DNA of 64,000 bases, from assembly GCA_041862375.1 (NCBI GenBank), contig JBGVTE010000011.1, positions 48,265 to 112,264 of the forward strand. The letters are read 5' to 3'. A model generated the notes under the pieces. The model made no database searches. It was not told the DNA's origin and saw only the letters and a program-made list of their open reading frames with translations. Both the position numbers and the translations under genes were made by a program. The stretch is from WVZL01 sp041862375. GTDB taxonomy: Bacteria > Acidobacteriota > Aminicenantia > Aminicenantales > Aminicenantaceae. Below, piece by piece: positions 25,416 through 33,959 of this stretch (positions within the stretch are counted from its first letter, which is position 1; each line of letters opens with the position of its first letter).

Positions 25416-25892
25416 ATGTTATTGAAGTTTGAAATTAAGGATAAAAAGGACAAGAAAGAAGAAAGGTATCCTGAAAAGAAATCATGCCTCGGACGGTCAA
25501 TCTTCTTGAAGGGAGAAATATCAGGCGAAGAAGATTTGGTAATTGAAGGAGAATTTCAGGGAAAAATTGACTTGAAAAATCATAACTTAATAATAGAAAA
25601 GGAAGGAAAAGTCAACGCTGATATTACGGCCATGAATATTAGCATTAATGGAGAAGTTAACGGAAATATTTATGCTTCTGGGAGAGTCATCATAGAAAGG
25701 GAAGGTCACGTTGATGGCGATATTGTTGCCTCTCGAATTTCTATTTCTGATGGAGCTCAGGTCAAGGGTAGTGTGAAAATGGGAAAAGATATTGAGAAGG
25801 AATTTTTCCCTAAAGAAAAGATTAAACCTTTATTCGATCAAAAGGAAAATGAGGAAGCGCCTCTCACCTCCTCAGAAAAGCTGCCAGAATAA
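25416..25892 (+). CDS. bactofilin family cytoskeletal protein
   Basis: This 158-residue protein carries the bactofilin (DUF583) beta-helix core from about residue 28 to 125: SIFLKGEISGEEDLVIEGEF, then repeated I-x-G-x-V-x-G-x-I units such as GEVNGNIYASGRVI and GHVDGDIVASRISI. Charged, flexible tails flank it (KDKKDKKEERYPEKK and the C-terminal KENEEAPLTSSEKLPE). Bactofilins self-polymerise into filaments that organise cell shape or peptidoglycan enzymes. A consensus promoter lies 34 bases before the ATG. It is a single-gene unit, convergent with the CsgG-like gene. Confidence 0.92.
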   Translation: MLLKFEIKDKKDKKEERYPEKKSCLGRSIFLKGEISGEEDLVIEGEFQGKIDLKNHNLIIEKEGKVNADITAMNISINGEVNGNIYASGRVIIEREGHVDGDIVASRISISDGAQVKGSVKMGKDIEKEFFPKEKIKPLFDQKENEEAPLTSSEKLPE

Positions 25893-25924
25893 TCCCTCCT
25901 CTATCTCATTCAGCATTTCCTGCT

Positions 25925-26674
25925 TTACTTATATCTGTAATATACTTTTGGAGTTTTGCTCACAATAAATCTTACAGCTTCCTGGATGCATACTCTGATT
26001 GCTTTTTCAGTGGGAGTCTTGGAGAAGCCGCCCAATCCAACGGGAAGAGTTCCACCGATGTTTGCTGCTCCGCCCAAGCCGAAGCTTGTAGCACTTCCTT
26101 CAACTGAAGTGGCAGCTACGATCTGAGAAGTCTCGGCATCTATTATTCTGATATCCAGAGCAATATGAGCTTTCTTCATTCCTCCCCCAAGCCTTACTCC
26201 AAGCACTTTTGTTCCACCCTTAACACCTTTTGCTCCGCCTTCAAATTCAGTGATAGCACCGACTATTATTAGATCTGCTCCATAAATTTCTCCTGTACGA
26301 GCTTCTGTTCCCTTTTTTATTCTTCCGGCTGTAGCAAGATCCTGCTCTTTCATAACGGCGCCGAGCTTTTCTCTTTCAAGGATAATATATCGATCTGAAT
26401 TGAATAATGCTGTGGTCAGCATATCTCTCATACCGTCTCCGATTTCTTTGAAGTTAACTCCCCACATTCCATACCATCCTCCGGTCCAACTTCCCTTGGC
26501 TGTTTTGTCCTCGAATTCACCCACTGCGAGCCGTGCTTTGGGTCCGTCATAAGCCTCTGCCTGAGCTTCATTGACAGTTGGTCCGCCTCCAGAAGTAACA
26601 GCTGCTGTGGGTGTACATGCACCTAGCCAAACGGTGACTGCAATCAGGCCCGTAAAAGCAAATACTTTTCTCAT
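25925..26674 (-). CDS. CsgG-like lipoprotein
   Basis: The start at 26674 (MRKVFAFTGLIAVTVWLGAC) is chosen because GGAG lies six bases upstream and it gives a clean lipoprotein signal with the lipidated cysteine at about 20. The 249-residue protein shows the CsgG-like core: ARLAVGEFEDKT, DGMRDMLTTALFNSDRYIIL, EREKLGAVMKEQDLATAGRI, YGADLIIVGAITEFEGG and the conserved DIRIIDAETSQIVAATSVEG. Curli CsgG forms an outer-membrane pore, but most CsgG-like proteins outside curli operons are of unknown role. No curli genes are nearby. Confidence 0.8.
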   Translation of the reverse strand: MRKVFAFTGLIAVTVWLGACTPTAAVTSGGGPTVNEAQAEAYDGPKARLAVGEFEDKTAKGSWTGGWYGMWGVNFKEIGDGMRDMLTTALFNSDRYIILEREKLGAVMKEQDLATAGRIKKGTEARTGEIYGADLIIVGAITEFEGGAKGVKGGTKVLGVRLGGGMKKAHIALDIRIIDAETSQIVAATSVEGSATSFGLGGAANIGGTLPVGLGGFSKTPTEKAIRVCIQEAVRFIVSKTPKVYYRYK

Positions 26675-26739
26675 TCTGTCTCCTTTCATTTTCTCAATAT
26701 ATTCTCAAAATTAAAATTAAATTTCAATATAATATTAAT

Positions 26740-26842
26740 TTGGGAACGGTTCTTTTTTCTAGGATATTTTTGTTAAATCTGGCCTTTAATCCTATATTTA
26801 TTTTTACTATCCCGCAATAAAGATAGAACTGTCCCTAATTCT
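26740..26842. repeat. REP-like inverted repeat, family 2
   Basis: TTGGGAACGGTTCTTTTTT (from 26740) and its inverted partner AAGATAGAACTGTCCCTAA (about 26819-26838) flank an AT-rich spacer. This is the same motif as the inner pair at 19607-19691. It lies between the CsgG-like gene and the uvrB promoter. Confidence 0.6.
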
Positions 26843-26902
26843 AGGAGCAAGGCCGTTTTCAAGGACCTTTATGGGGAATAAATCTATTTTTTTATTTTCT
26901 GC

Positions 26903-26908
26903 TATAAT
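26903..26908 (+). promoter_or_regulatory. -10 element immediately before uvrB (leaderless transcript likely)
   Basis: TATAAT ends seven bases before the uvrB ATG at 26916, so transcription would begin at or next to the start codon. No Shine-Dalgarno sequence is present. The -35 position is poor (AAATCT-like). Confidence 0.55.
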
Positions 26909-26915
26909 ATGAAAG

Positions 26916-28910
26916 ATGAGGCAGTTCGAGCTTAAATCAGAATTCAAGCCCAAAGGAGATCAAATAAATGCTATCAGTGAATTGACAGAAGGTCTGAAGA
27001 ATCACAAAAAGCATCAAGTTTTGATGGGTGTTACTGGATCTGGCAAGACTTTTACTATGGCAAATATCATCGAGAAAGCTAACAAGCCAGTGCTCGTTAT
27101 TTCTCACAATAAAACCTTGGCGGCCCAGCTTTACCAAGAGTTTCGTCATTTTTTCCCTCAGAATGCCGTTGAATATTTTGTGAGCTATTATGATTACTAC
27201 CAACCTGAAGCCTACATCCCCGCTACAAACACTTTCATTGCCAAAGAGGCAACAATCAACGATGAAATCGACCGCATGAGATTATGCGCTACGAACTCCC
27301 TTTTCCAAAGAAGAGATGTTATCATCGTTGCTTCTGTATCATGTATTTACGGTATAGGATCACCCCAGACATATTATTCTATGAGTTTCAATCTTCATAA
27401 TAACCAGGTTATTTCAAGAAAAAAAATTCTCGAGAGCCTCGTCGACATACAATATCAAAGATCAGAAAATGAATTTTCTAGAGGGAGCTTCAGGGTGAGA
27501 GGTGATATCGTTGAAGTTTTCCCTTCCTACGAGGACTTTGCTTACCGGATTGAACTCGAAGATAACAAAGTACACAGAATCTCTTCAGTAGATCCGCTCC
27601 TGGGAAATACGATCGATTCTTTTAGTAATATCACAGTCTACCCGAGAACTTTCTTCTCTACTCCTCCTGACATTCTCGATTACGCAATTCGAAGTATAGA
27701 ACTGGAACTTGAAAAAAGAATTGCCTCATTTAAAAGCAAAGGCAAATTAATCGAGGCCGAAAGAATTGAGGAAAGGGTACTTTTCGATCTAGAAATGCTA
27801 AGGGAGTTCAGCTACTGCCCGGGAATAGAAAATTATTCACTCTATCTCAGCCTTCGCAAACCAGGAGAGCCTCCCTACACTCTCATCGATTACTTCCCTC
27901 CTGACTTCTTGACAATCATTGATGAATCACATGTAACCATCCCTCAAATAGAGGGAATGTATCACGGGGACCGCTCCCGTAAATTAACTTTAGTTGAACA
28001 CGGCTTCCGCCTTCCATCGGCTTTGGATAATCGTCCCTTGAATTTTGAAGAATTCGAGAAGATGGTGAATCAAGTCATTTGCGTTTCAGCAACACCAGGG
28101 CCTTATGAAATAAAAAAGGCGAATAACAAAATAACTGAACAAATAATAAGGCCTACCGGACTTATAGATCCTGAAATCGAGGTCAGGCCGATCAAAGGCC
28201 AAATAGAAGACCTGATGGCTGAGATTGAGAGTGTGGCTAAAAAAAATGAGAGAGTTCTAGTTACAACCTTAACCAAAAAAATGGCAGAAGACCTTACTCT
28301 TTACTACCACGAACTCGGACTGTGTGTTCGATACCTACATTCCGAAATAGACACCTTGGACAGAGTTAAAATACTGAGGGATCTCAGAAAGGGGAAATTC
28401 GATGCTCTCATAGGAATTAATCTTTTACGAGAAGGACTTGACCTGCCTGAAGTTTCACTGGTAGCTATTCTCGATGCTGATAAAGAAGGCTTTCTTCGCT
28501 CTACAACCTCACTTATTCAAACTTTTGGCCGGGCTGCTAGGAATGTCTCGGGTAAAGTAATCCTCTATGCAGATACGATGACGGATTCTATGAAGAAGGC
28601 CATTTCTGAAACAAACAGGAGAAGAAGTATTCAAGAAGAGTACAACGTAAAAAATGTTATTACACCTCAATCCATCAAGAAAAGAATTGATGAGGTTCTG
28701 ACAAGTATCTATGAAAGAGATTATTTTGATTACACTCGAATCTCTGAAGAAAAAGACACTTACTTATCTCCTCAAAAAAGAAAACAAAAAATGGAGCGAC
28801 TGGAGAAGCTGATGAAGAAAGCTTCCCGTAATCTGGAGTTTGAAAAGGCTGCAAAATTGAGAGATGAACTAAAAAAATTGAAAAAGATGGAGCTGGAGAT
28901 GAGTCTCTAG
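26916..28910 (+). CDS. uvrB: excinuclease ABC subunit B
   Basis: This 664-residue UvrB is the damage-verification helicase of nucleotide excision repair. Walker A is GVTGSGKT (about residues 39-46). The beta-hairpin region contains EYFVSYYDYYQPEAYIPA, and helicase motifs include TIIDESHVTIPQ, VICVSATPGPYE, GINLLREGLDLPEVSLVAIL and QTFGRAARNVSGKVILYAD. The C-terminal UVR domain (about 625-660, MERLEKLMKKASRNLEFEKA) contacts UvrC. The start agrees with the family N-terminus. uvrC follows 31 bases downstream, so the two are likely one operon. Confidence 0.97.
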   Translation: MRQFELKSEFKPKGDQINAISELTEGLKNHKKHQVLMGVTGSGKTFTMANIIEKANKPVLVISHNKTLAAQLYQEFRHFFPQNAVEYFVSYYDYYQPEAYIPATNTFIAKEATINDEIDRMRLCATNSLFQRRDVIIVASVSCIYGIGSPQTYYSMSFNLHNNQVISRKKILESLVDIQYQRSENEFSRGSFRVRGDIVEVFPSYEDFAYRIELEDNKVHRISSVDPLLGNTIDSFSNITVYPRTFFSTPPDILDYAIRSIELELEKRIASFKSKGKLIEAERIEERVLFDLEMLREFSYCPGIENYSLYLSLRKPGEPPYTLIDYFPPDFLTIIDESHVTIPQIEGMYHGDRSRKLTLVEHGFRLPSALDNRPLNFEEFEKMVNQVICVSATPGPYEIKKANNKITEQIIRPTGLIDPEIEVRPIKGQIEDLMAEIESVAKKNERVLVTTLTKKMAEDLTLYYHELGLCVRYLHSEIDTLDRVKILRDLRKGKFDALIGINLLREGLDLPEVSLVAILDADKEGFLRSTTSLIQTFGRAARNVSGKVILYADTMTDSMKKAISETNRRRSIQEEYNVKNVITPQSIKKRIDEVLTSIYERDYFDYTRISEEKDTYLSPQKRKQKMERLEKLMKKASRNLEFEKAAKLRDELKKLKKMELEMSL

Positions 28911-28941
28911 CGAGACATTTAAATTTTTTTATGAAATAAAA

Positions 28942-30726
28942 ATGGCCACCGGAGTAAAGAAAAAAATCAGCCTTCTTCCCAAGAAGCCTGGTATTTACTT
29001 CTTTAAAAACAGAGACAATACTATTATCTATATCGGAAAAGCCCGTTCCCTGAAAGAAAGAGTTAATTCGTATTTTCAAGTAACTTCTGATCCTAAAATA
29101 CAAAACATTCTCTCTGAAACTACTGATGTTGACTTCGTGCTTACCGATTCTGAGAAAGAAGCTGTCTTTCTCGAAAACAATTTTATCCAGCAATTTCAAC
29201 CTAAATACAACCTACGGCTAAAAGATGACAAGAGCTTTCCCTACGTGAAATTGACTGTTCAGGAAAGATTTCCGGGAATACAACTTACTCGAAAAGTTGA
29301 GCAAGATGGAGCAAAATATTTTGGCCCCTTTAGCCCTGCTTTTCAAGCGCGGAATACAATTCATCTTATCAATAAATACTTTGGCATTAGAGGTTGTGAA
29401 GAAGCTATACCAGGTAAAAGAAAAAGGCCATGCCTTGAGTATGATGTCCACCTCTGCTCAGCCCCTTGTGTAGATTACGTTTCAGAAGAGGAATACAGAG
29501 AAGACGTTAAAAATGGTCTCTTATTCTTGGAAGGAAAAACTGAGGAATTACTAAAAATATTGAATCGAAGAATGAGAGAAGCAGCTTCAAAGCAAGAATT
29601 CGAACAAGCTACTCACTGGAGAGACATTATTCGTACAGTTGAAAACATTAAGGAAAAGCCAACGCTCATCTCCGCTTCCATGGAAAACAAGGATATTTTC
29701 GGCTTCTTCAGAGATAAGGAAAATGTCGCTTTCTATGTGTTTTTAATGAGAAGCGGTAAAGTAATCGAATCAGAAGAATTCATCCTTCAGAAAAAAAAGG
29801 ATACTCCGGATGAAGAGACGCTCTTTCAATTTCTGGTAAAATTTTATGAAAGACGAGATGAAATACCTGATACAATTCTTCTCCCTCTTTCTTCGAGGAA
29901 AAAGGAAGAATTTAGGAAAAAACTTACTTCCTTGACCCAGAAAACATTCAGGATTATTGCCCCTCTAAAAGGAAAAAATAAAAAACTGGTTAATCTTGCC
30001 AATAAAAATGCTGAATTTCTGTTGCGGAAGAGACAAGACTTGCTTTCTCCTCTACAAGAAGTAAAAAAAATACTCGGCTTAAGCTCTTTACCCAAACGAA
30101 TCGAAGGATTTGATATCTCCAACACAGGCGGCCAGGAATCAGTTGGTTCTCTAGTTGTCTTTAAAAATGGTTTACCAAGAAAAGAAGACTACAGGAAATA
30201 CAAGATTAAAACAGTCATGGGACCGAACGACGTGGCAAGTCTCAAGGAAGTCATCCACAGGAGATACTCGAGAGCTCTTAAAGATAAAGAGGACCTTCCT
30301 GATTTAATCCTGGTGGATGGAGGGAAAGGGCAGCTCAATGCTGCAAGAGTGGCAATCCAAAAATTAGGGCTGGTAAATCTTTCTATTATTTCCCTCGCAA
30401 AAAAAGAAGAAATTGTCTATATACACAAGAAAAAAGAAGGCTTAAAGTTGGAAAAAACATCTCCAGCTTTAAAGCTCTTCCAGAATATTAGAGACGAAGC
30501 CCATCGCTTTGCCGTTACTTTCCACCGCCAGAGGAGAAAAAAGAAAAGCTTTGAATCTGTGCTTGACGGAATCCCTGGCATAGGAAATAAAAGAAAACAT
30601 ATTCTTTTAACGAAATTCAAGAGCGTGGAAGGGATTAAAAAGGCTTCTCCAGAAGAACTGGTTTCAATCATCGGTTTCAAAGCTTCAAAAGCTCTTATTG
30701 ATAAGCTAGCAAAGAATTTTTTATGA
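28942..30726 (+). CDS. uvrC: excinuclease ABC subunit C
   Basis: This 594-residue UvrC makes both incisions in nucleotide excision repair. An N-terminal GIY-YIG nuclease domain (KPGIYFFKNRDNTIIYIGKA) is followed by a cysteine-bearing region (CLEYDVHLCSAPCVDYVSEE). A UVR motif (about 200-235) is next, then an RNase H-like nuclease with RIEGFDISNTGGQESVGSLV and PDLILVDGGKGQLNAA. Tandem helix-hairpin-helix motifs (LDGIPGIGNKRKHILLTKFK) lie at the end. Length is normal and the domains are complete. A weak ribosome site precedes ATG. Confidence 0.96.
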   Translation: MATGVKKKISLLPKKPGIYFFKNRDNTIIYIGKARSLKERVNSYFQVTSDPKIQNILSETTDVDFVLTDSEKEAVFLENNFIQQFQPKYNLRLKDDKSFPYVKLTVQERFPGIQLTRKVEQDGAKYFGPFSPAFQARNTIHLINKYFGIRGCEEAIPGKRKRPCLEYDVHLCSAPCVDYVSEEEYREDVKNGLLFLEGKTEELLKILNRRMREAASKQEFEQATHWRDIIRTVENIKEKPTLISASMENKDIFGFFRDKENVAFYVFLMRSGKVIESEEFILQKKKDTPDEETLFQFLVKFYERRDEIPDTILLPLSSRKKEEFRKKLTSLTQKTFRIIAPLKGKNKKLVNLANKNAEFLLRKRQDLLSPLQEVKKILGLSSLPKRIEGFDISNTGGQESVGSLVVFKNGLPRKEDYRKYKIKTVMGPNDVASLKEVIHRRYSRALKDKEDLPDLILVDGGKGQLNAARVAIQKLGLVNLSIISLAKKEEIVYIHKKKEGLKLEKTSPALKLFQNIRDEAHRFAVTFHRQRRKKKSFESVLDGIPGIGNKRKHILLTKFKSVEGIKKASPEELVSIIGFKASKALIDKLAKNFL

Positions 30727-30848
30727 AAAATTTATAGCAATTATTTTACTAGTGATAAATAATAAATTTTTCTCAATAACTATTGTTTTGATAATCAAGA
30801 TAAAGGAGAAAAATAGGAGAAAGGAATTTGCCGGCTGGGAGAGATTCC

Positions 30849-31196
30849 ATGATAGTAGGAGTTGGAATAGATATCATTGAAGTAAACCGGGTAAAAAAAC
30901 TCATTGAAAAAACACCCCGTGCACTCAAAAAAATCTACACTCCCTTAGAAATCAGATATTGCCAGGGGAAAAAGAATTGCTATCAACATTTAGCAGCCCG
31001 ATTTGCTTCAAAAGAGGCCTTTTTTAAAGCATTGGGAAAAAGAATCAATTGGCGAGATGTTGAGCTCGTAAACCTTGCTTCCGGAAAGCCGCAACTAAAA
31101 ATAAAATCAAATGATAAATATCCCTTTGACACTATCCATGTTTCGATTTCCCACCTAAAAGATTATGCCCAAGCGGTTGTTATCCTAGAAAAATAA
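30849..31196 (+). CDS. acpS: holo-[acyl-carrier-protein] synthase
   Basis: This 115-residue enzyme transfers 4'-phosphopantetheine from CoA to acyl carrier protein. The ATG at 30849 (MIVGVGIDIIEVNRV) is preferred over an upstream TTG because GGAGAG sits just before it and it matches the family start. The magnesium/CoA site GIDIIEVNRV and the motif LAARFASKEAFFKALG are intact, as is the C-terminal ISHLKDYAQAVVIL. It follows uvrC by about 120 bases. In many genomes it is followed by nnrD; here only a short decayed-looking stretch follows. Confidence 0.93.
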   Translation: MIVGVGIDIIEVNRVKKLIEKTPRALKKIYTPLEIRYCQGKKNCYQHLAARFASKEAFFKALGKRINWRDVELVNLASGKPQLKIKSNDKYPFDTIHVSISHLKDYAQAVVILEK

Positions 31197-31361
31197 AAAC
31201 TTTCCCTGCGACAGAAAATGAGGATTCAATGGACATCGCTGTGATTGGAGCTGGAGAGTCTGTGGAACGTGAAGAAGAGTCAATTTAAAACACTCTAAAA
31301 TATCCTTTCGGCCAATTTTCCTGTACATTGTGACCTTAGAGTCTAATTTTTAACTCCATTC

Positions 31362-33299
31362 TCACCAGCTTAAAATTAGCCTGATAATTACGCTTATAGT
31401 AACGGCAACTCCAGTGTTTAAAGCAGCAGAAACGAGGGCGATTTTTTTCCCCACTTCTTTCCACATTATTGCAAACGTGGAAAGGCACGGAATGAAAAAG
31501 CTAACAAACACTGTAAAAACAACGAGCTGTTCCTTGGTAACAACTGTCAATATATCCTGGTAGCTCACATTCGCTGCTTGGAGCATCATAATCAAAGAAA
31601 GCTCTTTCCTCAAGAAGCCAAAAACGAGTGTTACCCCGAGTTCCCGGGGCAAACCAAGTCCTTTTTCAACAAGGGGGGAAAGAATAAGGTTAACAATTCT
31701 ATCAAAGCCTAAAAACTGAAAAACACCTAGAGCAATACTTCCTGCAATCAAGATAGGCCAGGCAAATTTAATAAAAGACCTTAATTGGATGTACACTTTC
31801 CTTGCCATGTTCTTAAGGGAAGGAATTTTTAAAGAAGGAATTTCAAGGATCAACCCTGGAGAGGGTATTTTAAAAAAGAAAGTCATAATCCTGCCCAATA
31901 CAGCCACTAATACTAGATTGAAGAAATAGAATCCAAGCGCCCAAAAGGGACCAAGGTAAAAGGCTATCAAGGCTAATATGATAGTTGTCCTTGCTGAACA
32001 GGGAATGAAGGGAATAAGAAGAGATGTAATAATGCGATCTCTTCGGGACTCCAATATACGGGTAGAAATAATGGCCGGCACATTACATCCGAAACCAAGT
32101 ATAAAAGGCGCTACTGACTTCCCATGTATTCCTATTCGATGCATAAAAGTATCCATCAGATATCCGACCCGGGCGATATAGCCTATATCCTCTAAAAGTG
32201 ACATAAAAAAAAGGAGAGGGATGAAATAAGGTAAAACAACAGCAATCCCTCCCCCTATTCCCTGGATGAGGCCGTCAACTAGTTGAAAAAATACTCCAGA
32301 ACCCAGTTCTGCCCTAATCATATGCCTTAAGCTTTCCAAAGGCCTGAGTAAAAGTTCTTCTAACGGACTTCCAATTTTAAAAATGAGGAAAAAAAATCCT
32401 GTGAATACAGCTACAAGAACTAGGTAGCCCAATAGTGGATGCATGATGGCGTCGTCTAATCTTTCCTCCCAGCCAATTCTTTTTCCCCTTACAACGTTGC
32501 TGCTTTCTTCGAAAATTTTCATCGCCAAATGGTGCCTCTCCGCAGCAATTGCTTCGTATGCAGGGACATTGTGCCTCTCTTCCAGATCATGCCTGATTCT
32601 ATCCAAGACTTTTTTTAAGTGGGGATTTATCTCTTCAAGCACCTCATTGAAAAAAAGCATTCTCGCTTCAATCATCTTGATGGCCGTGAACCTCTTGTTA
32701 GCTACTACAGGAAAATCTTCAGGTAAATGTTTCTCAAGCTCATCAATCTTTTCTTCAACATCTTTGGACCATGGCAATGAAGAAACTTTCAATCTATTTT
32801 CCAAGGCCCAAAAGGCCTTTTCGATCAGTTCCTTTATTCCACGGCCGTGAGTAGCTATAGTGGGAATTACAGGAACACCTAGAAGTTTTTCAAGCTTATG
32901 AGCGTCAATCTCTATTCCTTTCTTTTCAGCCAAATCTACCATGTTGAGAGCGACTATCATGGGGTACCCAAGTTCAAGGAGCTCCTCAGTCAGCTCCAAG
33001 CTCCGGCCGAGGATGGAGGCGTCAACTACATTTATGATGATATCAGGCTTTTCAAGGAATACATGAGAAAGGACAACCTTTTCTGCAGGGTCAGAGGGAT
33101 TGAGGGAGTACGTGCCAGGCAAATCAATGATGTTTAATATTCGCCCCTCAACATTAACCTTACTGTGGGTGTGTTTTACCGTAGTTCCAGGAAAGTTTGA
33201 AGTTTCTGCCTTAAGTCCGGCAATAGCATTAAAAAGGGTGCTCTTTCCGCAGTTAGGCTGACCGATGAAGACAATAAAAGGTGACTTATTTTCCTTCAT
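31362..33299 (-). CDS. feoB: ferrous iron transport protein B
   Basis: This 645-residue protein is the Fe(II) permease with a G-protein domain. G1 is GQPNCGKST (residues 12-20), G2 the T of NFPGTT, G3 DLPGTYSL, G4 LNMVDLAE (NxxD). A helical GDI domain follows (about 170-270), then gate-type membrane domains: GGGIAVVLPYFIPLLFFMSL, GFGCNVPAIISTR, IPCSARTTIILALI and FIPCLSTFAIMWKEVG. The cysteines in GFGCNVP and PCSAR are the usual ones. The start overlaps the feoA stop by 14 bases. The C-terminus lacks the cysteine-rich FeoC-like extension of some family members. Confidence 0.96.
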   Translation of the reverse strand: MKENKSPFIVFIGQPNCGKSTLFNAIAGLKAETSNFPGTTVKHTHSKVNVEGRILNIIDLPGTYSLNPSDPAEKVVLSHVFLEKPDIIINVVDASILGRSLELTEELLELGYPMIVALNMVDLAEKKGIEIDAHKLEKLLGVPVIPTIATHGRGIKELIEKAFWALENRLKVSSLPWSKDVEEKIDELEKHLPEDFPVVANKRFTAIKMIEARMLFFNEVLEEINPHLKKVLDRIRHDLEERHNVPAYEAIAAERHHLAMKIFEESSNVVRGKRIGWEERLDDAIMHPLLGYLVLVAVFTGFFFLIFKIGSPLEELLLRPLESLRHMIRAELGSGVFFQLVDGLIQGIGGGIAVVLPYFIPLLFFMSLLEDIGYIARVGYLMDTFMHRIGIHGKSVAPFILGFGCNVPAIISTRILESRRDRIITSLLIPFIPCSARTTIILALIAFYLGPFWALGFYFFNLVLVAVLGRIMTFFFKIPSPGLILEIPSLKIPSLKNMARKVYIQLRSFIKFAWPILIAGSIALGVFQFLGFDRIVNLILSPLVEKGLGLPRELGVTLVFGFLRKELSLIMMLQAANVSYQDILTVVTKEQLVVFTVFVSFFIPCLSTFAIMWKEVGKKIALVSAALNTGVAVTISVIIRLILSW

Positions 33300-33531
33300 C
33301 TACTATTTCGACTATAATTTTCTGGGCAATTCCTCTTCCAAGCGCAACAGAAGTGTCTGAAGTCAAATTTCTCACCAGAACAGGACCTCTCAAAATACTT
33401 TGAGAATCCAACTCAATGAGATCACCTCTATGAAAACCCATGGCAAAGAGCCTCCTCCGTACCCCATGCCCCCCGAAAATGTCGATGATCCTCAACGGAG
33501 TATCTGGAGGCGCCTCAGCAAGATTTATCAT
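33286..33531 (-). CDS. feoA: ferrous iron transport protein A
   Basis: This 81-residue protein has an SH3-like beta-barrel: MINLAEAPPDTPLRIIDIFG, RRRLFAMGFHRGDLIEL, then GPVLVRNLTSDTSVALGRGI. FeoA supports FeoB-mediated Fe(II) uptake, probably by interacting with its cytoplasmic domain. It overlaps feoB by 14 bases and is the first gene of the operon. A perfect palindrome resembling a Fur box lies 31-53 bases upstream. Confidence 0.93.
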   Translation of the reverse strand: MINLAEAPPDTPLRIIDIFGGHGVRRRLFAMGFHRGDLIELDSQSILRGPVLVRNLTSDTSVALGRGIAQKIIVEIVDEGK

Positions 33532-33561
33532 TTCTTAATTTTTCCTTGGTTTTCCACATTC

Positions 33562-33584
33562 AAATTGAGAATTATTCTCAATTT
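33562..33584. promoter_or_regulatory. Fur-type iron-box operator of feoAB
   Basis: An 11-1-11 perfect palindrome: arms AAATTGAGAAT and ATTCTCAATTT around a central T. The core TGAGAATTATTCTCA has the 7-1-7 symmetry of Fur boxes (consensus TGATAATNATTATCA, one mismatch per arm). Placement just upstream of feoA fits iron-responsive repression; a DtxR/MntR-type regulator is the alternative. Confidence 0.75.
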
Positions 33585-33642
33585 CTGTACACAAAATAAT
33601 AAACGAACTGGAAGAAAAAATCAACAAAAAAGAATCTGTGAC

Positions 33643-33876
33643 CTGGGGGTCAGGCTTTTATAACTTTTATAATTCTAATTTTCCTTTCTCTAGAAGATCT
33701 AGAATTATGATTAAAATTGAACCTTGCAGAAAAAGTGATCCCATCGAACTAGAAAAAAATCATGCAGAGGAGTAGATATCATTGAATATAATAGAGGCAC
33801 CTGCAGTTTTCATCAATAATTCAGGTTAATTAGGCCAATACACCCAAACAGAAAAGTTAAGAAAGCCTGACCCTGC
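33643..33876. repeat. REP-like inverted repeat, family 1 (pair B)
   Basis: The left arm (33643-33679, GGGGGTCAGGCTTTTATAAC then an AT-rich tail) and the inverted right arm (33851-33876, GTTAAGAAAGCCTGACCC) flank about 170 bases with no recognised gene, between feoA and the secA promoter. Confidence 0.7.
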
Positions 33877-33922
33877 TGATAAGAAAAAAGCAGTTTTTCC
33901 CCATAATTGGACCTACTCATAA

Positions 33923-33951
33923 TTGACAAGGAAAAGGCTTTCTGTTACAAA
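33923..33951 (+). promoter_or_regulatory. secA promoter, probably leaderless
   Basis: TTGACA (33923-33928), 17-base spacer, TACAAA (33946-33951). Only eight bases separate the -10 box from the secA ATG at 33960, and no Shine-Dalgarno sequence is present. Confidence 0.6.
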
Positions 33952-33959
33952 ATATTTAA

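Noticed and set aside
28675..29199. 174-residue minus-strand open frame across the uvrB/uvrC junction
   Set aside because: Lies opposite two certain genes and shows no recognisable domain.
31229..31288. Tiny frame MDIAVIGAGESVEREEESI after acpS
   Set aside because: The start looks like a Rossmann-fold beginning, but 19 residues without a ribosome site cannot be supported as a gene; at most a decayed remnant.
32443..32850. 135-residue plus-strand open frame
   Set aside because: Antisense to feoB; serine/leucine-rich translation typical of a shadow frame.
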